Positions 19,120 to 28,007 of a stretch of 64,000 bases of DNA are shown in pieces. How positions within the stretch are numbered: position 1 is the stretch's first letter; every line of letters begins with the position of its first letter. The DNA comes from Bremerella cremea (GTDB lineage Bacteria; Planctomycetota; Planctomycetia; Pirellulales; Pirellulaceae): positions 558,001 to 622,000 of the forward strand of contig NZ_QPEX01000010.1 of NCBI RefSeq assembly GCF_003335505.1, given 5' to 3'. The notes under the pieces are model-generated. The model was not told where the DNA came from. It saw only the letters and a list, made by a program, of their open reading frames with translations, and ran no database searches. Made by a program: the position numbers and the translations under genes.

Positions 19120-20151
19120 ATGGCAAATGATCCAATCTCTCAAAGCGACGTCGCCGCCGTGCAAGCGTGTGAAAACGCCTATGGCAAACTGCGTGACGAG
19201 TTATCCAAAGTCATCGTCGGTCAGGCCGATGTGATCGAGCAAGTTCTCGTGGCGATGTTCGCCAAGGGACATGCCTTGCTCGAAGGCGTGCCTGGCCTGG
19301 CCAAGACCCTGCTGGTCAGCTCGCTGGCCGAATCGCTGCACTTAAGTTTCAAACGAATTCAGTTCACCCCCGACCTGATGCCAAGCGATATCACCGGGAC
19401 CGAGATCATTCAGGAAGACTTGGAAACGAAAAAACGGCGTTACGAATTCTTGGAAGGGCCTATTTTCGCCAACCTGATTTTGGCGGACGAAATCAACCGT
19501 ACGCCTCCGAAGACGCAAGCCGCGATGCTCGAGGCCATGCAGGAACGTCAAGTCAGCGCCGGCGGAACGATTCGCAAACTGCCCGATCCCTTCTTCGTGC
19601 TGGCCACGCAAAACCCGCTGGAACAAGAAGGCACTTACCCGATGCCGGAAGCCCAGCTAGACCGCTTTCTGTTACACATTCGGGTCGACTACCCCACCGG
19701 GGCCGAAGAATGGGAAATCGCCCGCCGAGTGACCGCCGGAGCTCAAGAATCGATTTCCGCTTGCATGACTGGGCAGCAAATCGCGGAGTTCCAGCAGTTA
19801 GTTAAGCGTGTGCCGGTTAGTGATCAGGTACTTGGTTACGCCTGGGCATTAATTCGCGCCACCCGCCCTGGCACGCCAGAGGCCCCCGAGTTTGTGAATC
19901 AGTGGGTCGCTTGGGGAGCCGGGCCACGCGGTTTATTAACGCTGGTCACGTGTGCTAAGGCGCGGGCCATTCTGTACGGGCGTTATCATGCCAGCATCGG
20001 CGATGTACAAGCGATGGTAAAACCGGCGCTGCGTCATCGCCTGGCTGCCAATTATTCAGCCCAGGCCAACGGCTATACCAGCGACAAGTTAATCGAGATG
20101 CTCTTAGCGGAGATCTCAGCAGAAAAAACGTATGCCTGCCCGGCAGCGTAA
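19120..20151 (+). CDS. MoxR-family AAA+ ATPase
   Basis: 343 residues, the normal length for MoxR proteins. AAA+ motifs are clear: Walker A GVPGLAKT (56-63), Walker B LADEINR (121-127), sensor 1 in LATQNPLEQEGTYPMPEAQLDRF, and the C-terminal lid domain. The ATG has SD-like GAGG 14 bases upstream. MoxR ATPases act as chaperones that remodel VWA-domain partners in the cytoplasm at the membrane. The DUF58 gene follows at 31 bp and the two VWA membrane proteins lie upstream, so all likely belong to one system. Confidence 0.95.
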   Translation: MANDPISQSDVAAVQACENAYGKLRDELSKVIVGQADVIEQVLVAMFAKGHALLEGVPGLAKTLLVSSLAESLHLSFKRIQFTPDLMPSDITGTEIIQEDLETKKRRYEFLEGPIFANLILADEINRTPPKTQAAMLEAMQERQVSAGGTIRKLPDPFFVLATQNPLEQEGTYPMPEAQLDRFLLHIRVDYPTGAEEWEIARRVTAGAQESISACMTGQQIAEFQQLVKRVPVSDQVLGYAWALIRATRPGTPEAPEFVNQWVAWGAGPRGLLTLVTCAKARAILYGRYHASIGDVQAMVKPALRHRLAANYSAQANGYTSDKLIEMLLAEISAEKTYACPAA

Positions 20152-20181
20152 CTCGATGAACCGAACGGATAAGGTGAGCTT

Positions 20182-21090
20182 GTGAGTAGCGGCGTCCTAT
20201 CGCGATATCTCGACTACGAATTCCTGCGGCAACTTTCCGGTCGCTCGCTCGAACCGCGCGGCTTGGTCAGTGGCAATTTGGCTGGTGGGCACAAGTCGCC
20301 TGCGTCCGGGTTCGCGGTTGAGTTTTCGGGGCACCGAGAATATGTCCCCGGTGATGATCCCAAGCATATCGACTGGCGGGTTTTCTTTACGCGCGATAAA
20401 TACTTCATCAAGCAATACGAGATGGAGACCAACTTTGTCTGCCATCTGTTGCTCGATATCAGCAAGTCGATGCGCTACGGCGAAGAGAGTTCGCAGAAGA
20501 TGCTCTTCGGTTCGCGGCTAGCCGTCAGCCTGGCCCATAGTATTGTGCGTCAGGGAGATAAAGTTTCGTTCACCACGTTTGATACCAAGATTCGTGGCCA
20601 TATCCCGGCCAGCAACGCGTTGCCGCAAATCATCCGGATGTCGCAGCACCTCGACGAAACGGCTGCCGACGATACCACCGACCTGCATGCCTGCCTTTCC
20701 GAATTCAGCCAACGCATGGCCCGCCGCGAGATCGTGATGATCTTTAGCGACTTCTTCGGCGATCTGACTAAGCTAGAACAGGCAATTCAACGTATCCGCT
20801 TCAACAAGCACGACGTCGTTCTGGTCCAACTGATTCACGATCACGAACTCAACTTCAACCTCGACGGCATGACACGGTTTGTGGGGCTGGAAGTCGATGC
20901 TCAGCAAATTGCCCAGCCGGCTGACATTCGTCAGGCCTATCTTCAAGCGGTTGGGCGATTCAATGCCCAATTAGTCGATATCGCCACGCGGAACAATTGC
21001 GATCACCTACTGGCTTGCACCAAGGAGAATCCCGGTGCGATCTTCTGGGAATACCTTAACCAGCGCAGCCTCCAAAATCGCCGAATCTAA
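20182..21090 (+). CDS. DUF58 (VWA-fold) protein
   Basis: 302 residues from a GTG at 20182, chosen because the conserved N-terminus (YLDYEFLRQLSGRSLEPRGLVSGNLAGGHKS) begins there. The DUF58 signature YVPGDDPKHIDWR is at about residues 54-66, followed by a VWA-like core with a MIDAS-like DISKSMR near residue 97. No membrane span is evident, unlike the BatA-type partners, so it is probably cytosolic and a direct client of the MoxR ATPase encoded 30 bp upstream. No terminator was seen behind it. Confidence 0.92.
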   Translation: MSSGVLSRYLDYEFLRQLSGRSLEPRGLVSGNLAGGHKSPASGFAVEFSGHREYVPGDDPKHIDWRVFFTRDKYFIKQYEMETNFVCHLLLDISKSMRYGEESSQKMLFGSRLAVSLAHSIVRQGDKVSFTTFDTKIRGHIPASNALPQIIRMSQHLDETAADDTTDLHACLSEFSQRMARREIVMIFSDFFGDLTKLEQAIQRIRFNKHDVVLVQLIHDHELNFNLDGMTRFVGLEVDAQQIAQPADIRQAYLQAVGRFNAQLVDIATRNNCDHLLACTKENPGAIFWEYLNQRSLQNRRI

Positions 21091-21422
21091 TCGCCCGTGA
21101 ATCGCTTGCAGTTTCGCGCAGAGATTTCACCAAAATTTCTAACTCCACCCTCTCTGTGGCCTTCTTGTGGCCAACTAAGCGATACAGCGGGCAACAAAGG
21201 TGCAGTTGGTACTTCTTTTAGTCATTTTTTCGTTAAGGGTGCAAAAAGTTACATTGACAACAAAGGTAAGATAGTCATCATTAAGGAGTACGCCAGGTAA
21301 CGCCAACCGTCCACTTGGCGGAGTCTCGCAAGGACCGGCAGGATCACCATGTCGGCCTGGGGAAAATTCACCCCTGTTAAAACGAAGATTAGGTAGAGCA
21401 ACCATACGCTCGGAGAATCAAG
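21091..21422. other. Intergenic region before the HTH protein gene
   Basis: 332 bp without a supported gene. TTGACA at 21254-21259 could be a -35 box but no convincing -10 lies at the right distance. A ribosome-binding-like GGAG (21285-21288) is not followed by a plausible reading frame. No terminator for the DUF58 gene and no RNA fold was recognised. Confidence 0.4.
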
Positions 21423-22598
21423 ATGAAATTCTCATTTCGCCTGGCAGAATTGCTAAATCACTCGCCAGATCCTAAGAAACGACCTGGCACCATTAAAGCG
21501 ATCTGCGACTTTACTGGATTGGATCGCCACCAAGTCTCTTCGTTGCTGAAGAACGAAGCTAAGTACATCCCGTTGTCGGCACTCGCCCAAGTGTGCGACT
21601 TCCTCATCAAGCATGGCTACGCCGAAGCCAATCAGCTTCCCGGGGCTTTGTTTGCTGTTGAACCGGAAAACTTCTGGGAACTGCTTGCTCGTCGCAAACG
21701 CGTTGAAATGTGCCTCGGCATTCGAGCTGACGAAAACTGGGCCGAAGGGGCCTGGGTGGTCGCGTCCGATACGATCCTGCAAGGTCAGCTGCTAACCGGG
21801 ATTTCAACGCTCGGCGGCACGGCCAAATATCGTCAAAGCAATCTTTCGCCCGACATGCTTTCGATGACGGCCGATGGCTATATCTCACGAGACACGCCAA
21901 TTCCGCAACCGGAAGACCTTTTCCAAACGCTGGTCTGGGCCCCTGGCCAAGCCGACGACGAAGAAGTTCATCGCCGCGCTCACGAAGTTTACTCCAACTT
22001 CCAAGCGGTCGATGGAGACAAAGCGTTGATCAGCCTGGGCAGTATCCGTAGCAACCCGGTCATCGAATTGAGCCTGGCCAGCGCGTTCAACACCGACCCG
22101 TTTGTCAGTCAAGACGAAGTCGAAGATCCCAGCCAACGAGCAATTCCGATCTACCTGCGTCACCGCGAGAAGAACGTTCAGTTCCCTGGCTCGTGCTGTG
22201 GCGGTGATCAACTCTCGAAGAACTTCTCGCCGGAAACGCCGGGCTTCTATTACGAAAAAGAAGATGGTAGCTGGGGCTGCTGCAAGTGGGACGAAACAAC
22301 CTACGAGCCGGCCTACCTGATTTACGTTTATCATGAATCGCAGGGCCGCCTCGAGATGATGCTCGGTGGTTACTCTGGGCGTGGTACTCGCTTGCTGGCC
22401 AAAACGCTTTCGAGTCGACCGGAAGAATTCTGGCCTCCGGTCTTCACCGGCAACGGTACTCAAATCGGTGCCTACGTGATTCAGTACGAATTGAAGAAGC
22501 AAAAGAAGGCCCGTAGCGTGCTAGTCGCCGACTACTCGGCCACTACGAAGATCATTCCGATCGCCCCCAATGCCATTCAGCGTCGCTTGACGGTTTAA
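21423..22598 (+). CDS. HTH-domain protein with large uncharacterised C-terminal region
   Basis: 391 residues. The first 70 form a helical DNA-binding-like domain (FRLAELLNHSPDPKKRPGTIKA, then TGLDRHQVSSLLKN), of the XRE/Cro kind by appearance. About 320 residues follow that I cannot assign: a region with LGIRADENWAEGAWVVASD resembling a sugar/ligand-binding fold, a conserved-looking cysteine cluster (FPGSCCGGDQL near residue 258; SWGCCKWDE near 284), and a C-terminus ending IIPIAPNAIQRRLTV. There is no signal peptide, so it is a cytosolic candidate transcription regulator. It is a single-gene unit with a strong terminator behind. The paired cysteines suggest metal or redox sensing, which is inference. 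Confidence 0.75.
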   Translation: MKFSFRLAELLNHSPDPKKRPGTIKAICDFTGLDRHQVSSLLKNEAKYIPLSALAQVCDFLIKHGYAEANQLPGALFAVEPENFWELLARRKRVEMCLGIRADENWAEGAWVVASDTILQGQLLTGISTLGGTAKYRQSNLSPDMLSMTADGYISRDTPIPQPEDLFQTLVWAPGQADDEEVHRRAHEVYSNFQAVDGDKALISLGSIRSNPVIELSLASAFNTDPFVSQDEVEDPSQRAIPIYLRHREKNVQFPGSCCGGDQLSKNFSPETPGFYYEKEDGSWGCCKWDETTYEPAYLIYVYHESQGRLEMMLGGYSGRGTRLLAKTLSSRPEEFWPPVFTGNGTQIGAYVIQYELKKQKKARSVLVADYSATTKIIPIAPNAIQRRLTV

Positions 22599-22626
22599 GG
22601 CCGTTTGACCGCTTAAACCCAAATAG

Positions 22627-22662
22627 AAAAGGCCATTCGCACGACTGCGAATGGCCTTTTTT
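22627..22662 (+). terminator. Bidirectional terminator between convergent genes
   Basis: A perfect 14-bp stem, AAAAGGCCATTCGC (22627-22640) with GCGAATGGCCTTTT (22647-22660), six-base loop, followed by T to 22662 and preceded by A on the other side. It can end both the HTH gene (stop 22598) and the minus-strand DUF1080 gene (stop at 22686). Confidence 0.93.
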
Positions 22663-22685
22663 GTTTCGAAACCCAAGACGAAGCC

Positions 22686-23402
22686 TTACGGCAGTTCGCG
22701 AATCTTGAGACCACGGAACTCAACCGGCGAGCCTTCCGATTCTAGGCACAGAAAACCGGTCGCAGGCTGGCAGTCTTTGCCACCGGAAACCTCTTCACCG
22801 TTGACCCACAATCGCACTTCGCCGTTGATGGCGCGGACGTAGTAGTGATTCCATTCCCCGACCCCCTTGCTTAGATCTTTGGAAGGGAAGCTGCGATTGC
22901 CATTCGGGGAAATCGGCGGGAAGGGAGTCATCTTACTGACGCCGACCGGGAAAACGTCGCCGTGGCACGTGAACCAATCAGCCTTCCGCTTGCCACCCTC
23001 TTCATACGCTTCTTTGTATCCAAGGTCGAGCACTTGAACTTCGATCCCGCCTGCCGGCAGACCAGGGCCTTTCAGTTCTTCCAGCTTTTCAGGAATGGTC
23101 CAAACGAACAGCCCGCTATTGCCGGCACTTTTCAAATGACGCCACTGGCAGACCAACTCGAAATTGGTGTACTGCTTCACGCTGCGCGTGACACTCACCG
23201 GTTGGCCGGTACACTCGATCAAGCCGTTGTCGTTGAACTTCCAGGTATCGTCGTTGCTGTTGACTTTGACAAAGTCGTCTTTCCCCAACGCAACCCAGCC
23301 GGGCCCCTCGCCATCGATGCACGCCTTGCTGACGGGCTCTTCGGCTAGGCAAAACGTTGGTAGAAAGGCCAACGTTGCCACAAACATAATCCAAGTTTTC
23401 AT
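22686..23402 (-). CDS. Secreted DUF1080 (3-keto-disaccharide hydrolase domain) protein
   Basis: 238 residues from the ATG at 23402, which has an SD-like GAGGA and gives a signal peptide (MKTWIMFVATLAFLPTFCLA); an earlier in-frame start at 23426 is less likely. The body is the concanavalin-like DUF1080 fold, seen in GLIECTGQP, the strand pair FELVCQWRHLKSAGNSGLFVW and the C-terminal ending PVEFRGLKIREL. The domain is common in planctomycetes, and members are linked to hydrolysis of 3-keto-glycosides. It follows an oxidoreductase gene by 57 bp, and oxidation to a 3-keto sugar followed by cleavage is a plausible joint pathway. Confidence 0.88.
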   Translation of the reverse strand: MKTWIMFVATLAFLPTFCLAEEPVSKACIDGEGPGWVALGKDDFVKVNSNDDTWKFNDNGLIECTGQPVSVTRSVKQYTNFELVCQWRHLKSAGNSGLFVWTIPEKLEELKGPGLPAGGIEVQVLDLGYKEAYEEGGKRKADWFTCHGDVFPVGVSKMTPFPPISPNGNRSFPSKDLSKGVGEWNHYYVRAINGEVRLWVNGEEVSGGKDCQPATGFLCLESEGSPVEFRGLKIRELP

Positions 23403-23459
23403 GAACGCTATCCTCAATGGTGCCATAGATAATAAACGGAAAACGAAAAACGCGGCGAT

Positions 23460-24815
23460 TTAAATCGACCACCCTTCTCGATACTCTTTCGTCAGGTACT
23501 GAGCGGCTTCCGGGGCATTGGTCACCTGCCCGCTGGCCGCATCCCATACAAGCTTCTTGCCCACGCGATGGGCGACGTTTCCTAGTAAATTGTTCTCGAT
23601 CAGCTTCCCCGAATAGGTGAAGTTACACAGCGATTCGCCTCCGATCTTGGCGGCATGAATCCACTCCGCATAGTGCCCCAAGCTGGGCTCGATCTTGTTG
23701 GTCGGGGCGGGATAATCTTTGAACTTATCACCCGGGCTAAGGACCAGCTTGCCGTAATCGGCAACCAACACACCGTTTTCGCCAATGAATGCAACCCCGA
23801 TGCCCCACTTGTCGATCTCGGTATCGTTACCGACTAGCGGTTGCAGATAGTCGCTACGTCGCTTCATTCCTTCGGGACCGTGATACCAAACCAGCTTGGT
23901 CGGTTGCGTCCAATTGACGTTTCCTTCTCGTGCTGGGTGCTCCCAGGTCGCCACTTGCCACGACGGGCAAGCGACTTCGTCAGCGGCGGGGCCTTCGGAA
24001 ACAACACTTGTCGGATGTTTCAAATCGAGTGCCCAGAAAGGCAGGTCGATCAGGTGGCTTCCCATGTCACCGAGCACCCCATTGCCGAATTCCCAGCGGC
24101 GATTCCAATTCAGGTTGCCCCCTTGCCAATAGCTGGTGTTGTAAGGTCGCATGGCCGCTGGTCCGACCCAAGCATCCCAGTTGAAGCCCTCAGGAATCGC
24201 TTGCTCTGGCAGTTTCGCCACATCCACCGGATTGATCGTACGACTACACCAAACGTGCGCCTCGGTCACCGGTCCGATCGCCCCTGCCGCGATCAATTCG
24301 ACCACGCGGCGATAGTTCTCGGTCGCGTGAATTTGGGTTCCCATCTGGGTGGCCAGTTTGCCCTTGTTCTGAGCGTAGACTTCCTGCATGAGCCTGGCCT
24401 CTTCCACGGTATGGGCCAGTGGCTTTTCGCAGTAAACGTGCTTACCGGCACGCATCGCCGCTATGGCCGCCACGGCATGATGATGGTCTGCCGTACTGAT
24501 CACGACTGCATCGATTTGCTTATCTTCCAGCAATTCGCGCCAGTCGCTAAACGTTTTCGCCCCGGCATAGCGGGATTTGGCTTGCTCCAATGCTTGAGGA
24601 TTGGTGTCGCACAACGCGTAAATGTTCTCACCACTTACGCCCCCGGTGTTCGATGCCCCACGGTTTCCGGCGCCAATGATTCCCATGTTTAGCTTGTCGT
24701 TACCCGTTTTTTCGGCCGCCCCCAGGTAAAGTCCTGGCCCAATGGCCGCTGCCGTAGCCGTGACCGTTCCGGTGGTTTTCAGAAACGCGCGCCGCGTAAC
24801 GTTGTGCTTCGACAT
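23460..24815 (-). CDS. Tat-exported Gfo/Idh/MocA-family oxidoreductase
   Basis: 451 residues. A twin-arginine signal (TRRAFLKTTG, then Ala/Thr-rich core) is followed by the Rossmann motif GIIGAGNRG near residue 45, the catalytic signature YCEKPLAH near 132 (canonical EKP, unlike the paralogue at 1309) and the C-terminal Gfo/Idh/MocA domain. The ATG has the SD AAAGG. It lies upstream of the DUF1080 gene on the same strand, a pairing frequent in planctomycetes. It is probably a periplasmic NAD(P)-dependent sugar dehydrogenase that carries its cofactor through Tat. Substrate unknown. Confidence 0.92.
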   Translation of the reverse strand: MSKHNVTRRAFLKTTGTVTATAAAIGPGLYLGAAEKTGNDKLNMGIIGAGNRGASNTGGVSGENIYALCDTNPQALEQAKSRYAGAKTFSDWRELLEDKQIDAVVISTADHHHAVAAIAAMRAGKHVYCEKPLAHTVEEARLMQEVYAQNKGKLATQMGTQIHATENYRRVVELIAAGAIGPVTEAHVWCSRTINPVDVAKLPEQAIPEGFNWDAWVGPAAMRPYNTSYWQGGNLNWNRRWEFGNGVLGDMGSHLIDLPFWALDLKHPTSVVSEGPAADEVACPSWQVATWEHPAREGNVNWTQPTKLVWYHGPEGMKRRSDYLQPLVGNDTEIDKWGIGVAFIGENGVLVADYGKLVLSPGDKFKDYPAPTNKIEPSLGHYAEWIHAAKIGGESLCNFTYSGKLIENNLLGNVAHRVGKKLVWDAASGQVTNAPEAAQYLTKEYREGWSI

Positions 24816-25002
24816 GCAATCAACCTTTCAGCGAATAAGGAAGGGCACGGCGACACGGGAGAAAACGACTTGGCCAAGGCAACCAGGCGAATCGACCGCA
24901 GATCGCTCGTGATATTAGGAGGGGCGCAGTTCATCTACGCTGGTGCGATTGTACTGGATAGACGCGATCAATTCGCCTAATTTTCTGGAAAGAAAGGGAA
25001 GC

Positions 25003-25029
25003 AAAAAAAGTGGCTCCCAAACTCCCACT
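25003..25029 (-). terminator. Probable terminator of the aldehyde dehydrogenase gene
   Basis: On the minus strand AGTGG and CCACT pair around an 11-nt loop, followed by seven T (A-run 25003-25009 on plus), starting about 25 bp after the stop at 25054. The stem is short, so the call is moderate. Confidence 0.5.
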
Positions 25030-25053
25030 GGCCCACCAAATCGAGGGGACGAA

Positions 25054-26490
25054 CTAGTCTGGCACACTCCGAATGACGAGGTTACGGATTTCGGACATAT
25101 CTTGCATGGCAAACCGGACACCTTCTCGCCCGATGCCACTTTCCTTCACGCCTCCATACGGCATGTGATCGACACGCCAGGACGGAACATCGCCGATGAT
25201 AACGCCGCCAACTTCCATCGTATCCCAGGCCTTCATCACTTTCTGAATGTCGCGGGTAAAGATACCAACCTGGAGGCCAAAATCGGTATCGTTTGCTTCC
25301 GCCAGGGCGTCGTCGAAAGTCTCGAACGAACTGACAACCGCCACCGGGCCAAAAACCTCTTTGGCGCAAACCGGTTCGTTTTTAGGCACATCCGCCAACA
25401 AAGTCGGCGAAACCATGATCCCGTCGCGCTGCCCACCCGCCAACACTTTGCCTCCGGCTGCCGTGGCCGAAGCAATCCAATCGCTAATTCGCTCGGCATC
25501 CTGTGCAGAAATGATCGGGCCGACGAAGGTATCTTCCTTTTGCGGATCGCCCGTTTTCAATTGGCTAATTTTTTCGCAAAGCAGTGCGACCGCTTTCTCG
25601 TACAAGCTTTTATGAATCAAGATTCGCTGCACGCTAACGCAGCTTTGTCCCGATTGGTAAAACGCTCCGAAGATGATCCGGTCGACGGCGTCTTCCAGGT
25701 TCGTACCTTCGTCCACGATACACGCCGCGTTTCCGCCTAATTCGAGCGTGACTTTCTTTTTGCTGGCCCGCGCTCTTAGTTTCCAGCCTACATCTTGAGA
25801 ACCAGTGAAGCTGAGCTTTTTCAAACGATCGTCGGTTACCAACAAGTCGGCAGCTTCCCGGTTGGCTGGCAAAATCGAGAACGCCCCAGCCGGCAAATCG
25901 GTTTCGGCCAAGATCTCCCCAATCAACAAGGCCCCCACCGGCGTCTTACTGGCTGGCTTCAACACAAAAGGGCACCCCACCGCCAACGCTGGCGCCACCT
26001 TATGAGCCACCAAGTTCAGTGGAAAGTTAAACGGCGTGATAAACGCACACGGCCCAATCGGCACCCGCTTCCACATGCCTCGATAGCCTGTCGCCCGGGC
26101 GCTGATATCGAGCGGCATGACCTCGCCAAGCATACGCGTCGCTTCTTCCGCCGCTACACGAAACGTATCGATCAGCCGCGTCACTTCACCCCGGCTGTCC
26201 CGAATCGGCTTCCCCGCTTCGACACAAAGCGCGACAGCGAACTCTTCGGCCCGTTCCTCGAACCGCTTCACACAATACTGCAACACTTCCTGGCGGCGAT
26301 AAGAAGGTAGCTCCGCCATCGGCTTGGCCGCTTCCGCAGCACTGGCGATCGCTTTCTGCATTATTTCAGCGCTAGCGAGAGGCACTTTGGTGGCCTCGGT
26401 TTGGCGAAACTTGTCTTCCACCGACAAATCGAAATTGGGCGAGATTGCCTTATTGGCCAAGTACGCAGGATAGCTCTCGTTAAGCGGCAT
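25054..26490 (-). CDS. NAD(P)-dependent aldehyde dehydrogenase family protein
   Basis: 478 residues, standard ALDH length, no signal peptide, so cytoplasmic. Seen: the cofactor-domain motif FITPFNFPLNLVAHK near residue 150, the general-base glutamate in VTLELGG, the catalytic cysteine in SGQSCVSVQRI (about residue 285) and the conserved EVFGPV near the C-terminus. The sequence is closest in feel to lactaldehyde/phosphonoacetaldehyde-type dehydrogenases, but substrate assignment is not possible by reading. Strong SD (GAGGAAGGAAAC) before the ATG. Nothing beside it fixes a pathway. Confidence 0.9.
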   Translation of the reverse strand: MPLNESYPAYLANKAISPNFDLSVEDKFRQTEATKVPLASAEIMQKAIASAAEAAKPMAELPSYRRQEVLQYCVKRFEERAEEFAVALCVEAGKPIRDSRGEVTRLIDTFRVAAEEATRMLGEVMPLDISARATGYRGMWKRVPIGPCAFITPFNFPLNLVAHKVAPALAVGCPFVLKPASKTPVGALLIGEILAETDLPAGAFSILPANREAADLLVTDDRLKKLSFTGSQDVGWKLRARASKKKVTLELGGNAACIVDEGTNLEDAVDRIIFGAFYQSGQSCVSVQRILIHKSLYEKAVALLCEKISQLKTGDPQKEDTFVGPIISAQDAERISDWIASATAAGGKVLAGGQRDGIMVSPTLLADVPKNEPVCAKEVFGPVAVVSSFETFDDALAEANDTDFGLQVGIFTRDIQKVMKAWDTMEVGGVIIGDVPSWRVDHMPYGGVKESGIGREGVRFAMQDMSEIRNLVIRSVPD

Positions 26491-26886
26491 GATGTTTCCT
26501 TCCTCAGCAGCGAACGCGACGACGACACAAAGCGTTTTGTCATCCTACGAAACCGAAGCTGCGGAACCAGTGGGCCCCCAACTCTAAGTAGGCTCCGTTA
26601 GATTTCTGCTAGAAAGTCGCTGTTTCAAATTGACAAGCCGTCTCAGATGTTAGTATCATCTAACTACCTCTGACGGGTAGTAGCTTAACTTGCTCCTGCG
26701 TGCCCTTAAACTAGATATCGCGTGGGAAAGGTTTCCCCAAAAAATTACTATCAAAATTGAGGGAACCCCATCAATATTTGCGCGTCTCATACGAATCCAT
26801 AAAAAACATACCGCGCAAGAGCTATTTAGCGACGGTAAACCTAGCCAGCCCGAAATACTAGGGCCAACCCAAGATGGGAGGAAATC
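26491..26886. other. Divergent intergenic region between ALDH and SHD1 genes
   Basis: 396 bp, more AT-rich than the surroundings. It holds the ALDH ribosome binding site at its left end, a good plus-strand promoter candidate at 26630-26659, a small hairpin right after it (ACTACC 26663-26668 with GGTAGT 26676-26681) and a leader of about 220 nt ending in GGGAGGA before the SHD1 start. No gene or known RNA fold was recognised in the leader. Confidence 0.5.
26630..26659 (+). promoter_or_regulatory. Candidate housekeeping promoter of the SHD1 gene
   Basis: Consensus TTGACA (26630-26635) and TATCAT (26654-26659, five of six matches to TATAAT), spaced 18 bp. The predicted transcript starts near 26666, immediately at a 6-bp hairpin, and would have a leader of about 220 nt before the ATG at 26887. 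Confidence 0.55.
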
Positions 26887-27978
26887 ATGGTGGCCAGCCG
26901 ATTCCTTTTCGCTTGTTTATTATCCTGCCTTTTCCTAACGGCTGCGACAGCTGCTGAGGTTCGCACTTGGACCGACACATCCGGTAAGACACTAACGGGC
27001 AAGTTTGTTGAATTCGTCGATGGAAATAAGGTCCGGATCGATTCGAACGGGAAGTCGTACGATATCTCGATCGATCGCTTCAGCAACTCGGACAAGGAGT
27101 ACCTCGAAGAACAAAAGGAAGAAGAAGCTTCCTCCAGCGCCCGTCCCCGCCGCAGTAACTTAAAAGGTTGGCGCGAGTGGACCGACGACCAGGGAACCCA
27201 GATCAAAGCGAAGTACGTCCGCATGTTCGACGGGCATGTGATTTTGTTGCAAGGCAAAACGCCCCACAAGGTTCCGTTCTATAAGATGAGCGAAGAGGAC
27301 CAAGCTTATCTGCGAGCCGAGTTAACAGCCCTGGGCGAACAAGATTCGATTCCACCGAAACCAGTCGAACCTGTTGGCAATGGTGAGCCAGGCAGCAGCA
27401 ACCCAACCATGGGCGGCCCTGCTTACACCCCGCCAGAAATTACTCAGCCAAGCAATAACAATTACGAACCAACTCGGCTGGGCAATCAAACTGCGGCTTA
27501 CGAACCGCCTAAGACCGCCGCAGAAATCGCAGCCGAAAACCAAAAGATCGAAGAAGCGCGCCGGCGCGAAGCTGAGAAATTAGCCTACGCCAACCAAAAG
27601 CAACTCGAGCACGAGGCAGAAGAAGCACGGCGGGCCAAACAAAAAGAACGGGAGCAGCAGCAAGTTGCCAGCAATACACGTCCCCCGCGATTCTCGGGCC
27701 CGTCCAATTCAAATTTTGGTCCCAGCCAAGAAGTCGTCGACCATTATTACTGTTCTAGCTGTAATAAAACGGTTTCGAGCAATGTGAAAGCTGGCGATCG
27801 CTGCCCGCATTGCGGTATCGTCTTCGACTATAAAGAAGGTGACAACGGAACAAAGACGTACGCAAATAATAGCAGTTCGTCGGGCAGTTTTCGGATTCGC
27901 AATATCGGAAAAATTATTGGCGGAATCTCAGCTCTGCTGGGTCTACTCTACGCAGGCTTTCGCAAGCTGGTAGGGTAG
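26887..27978 (+). CDS. Secreted protein with two SHD1 domains and a zinc ribbon
   Basis: 363 residues; start supported by GGGAGGA. Residues 1-23 are a signal peptide. Two SLA1-homology-1-like domains follow: RTWTDTSGKTLTGKFVEFVDG (26-75) and REWTDDQGTQIKAKYVRMFDG (96-145), each ending in an acidic D/E-x-x-YL motif. Then come a Pro/Asn-rich linker, a charged helix (212-262, Glu/Arg/Gln-rich, likely coiled coil), a four-cysteine zinc ribbon (C289, C292, C306, C309) and a C-terminal hydrophobic segment (344-357) that may anchor it. SHD1 is best known from eukaryotic endocytic adaptors and is expanded in planctomycetes, where its function is unknown. Confidence 0.85.
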   Translation: MVASRFLFACLLSCLFLTAATAAEVRTWTDTSGKTLTGKFVEFVDGNKVRIDSNGKSYDISIDRFSNSDKEYLEEQKEEEASSSARPRRSNLKGWREWTDDQGTQIKAKYVRMFDGHVILLQGKTPHKVPFYKMSEEDQAYLRAELTALGEQDSIPPKPVEPVGNGEPGSSNPTMGGPAYTPPEITQPSNNNYEPTRLGNQTAAYEPPKTAAEIAAENQKIEEARRREAEKLAYANQKQLEHEAEEARRAKQKEREQQQVASNTRPPRFSGPSNSNFGPSQEVVDHYYCSSCNKTVSSNVKAGDRCPHCGIVFDYKEGDNGTKTYANNSSSSGSFRIRNIGKIIGGISALLGLLYAGFRKLVG

Positions 27979-28007
27979 TCTCAACGTATCCTTCCACGAA
28001 CACAATC

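Noticed and set aside
23841..24692. 283-residue plus-strand open frame opposite the second oxidoreductase
   Set aside because: It mirrors the codon pattern of the real minus-strand gene; no family features.
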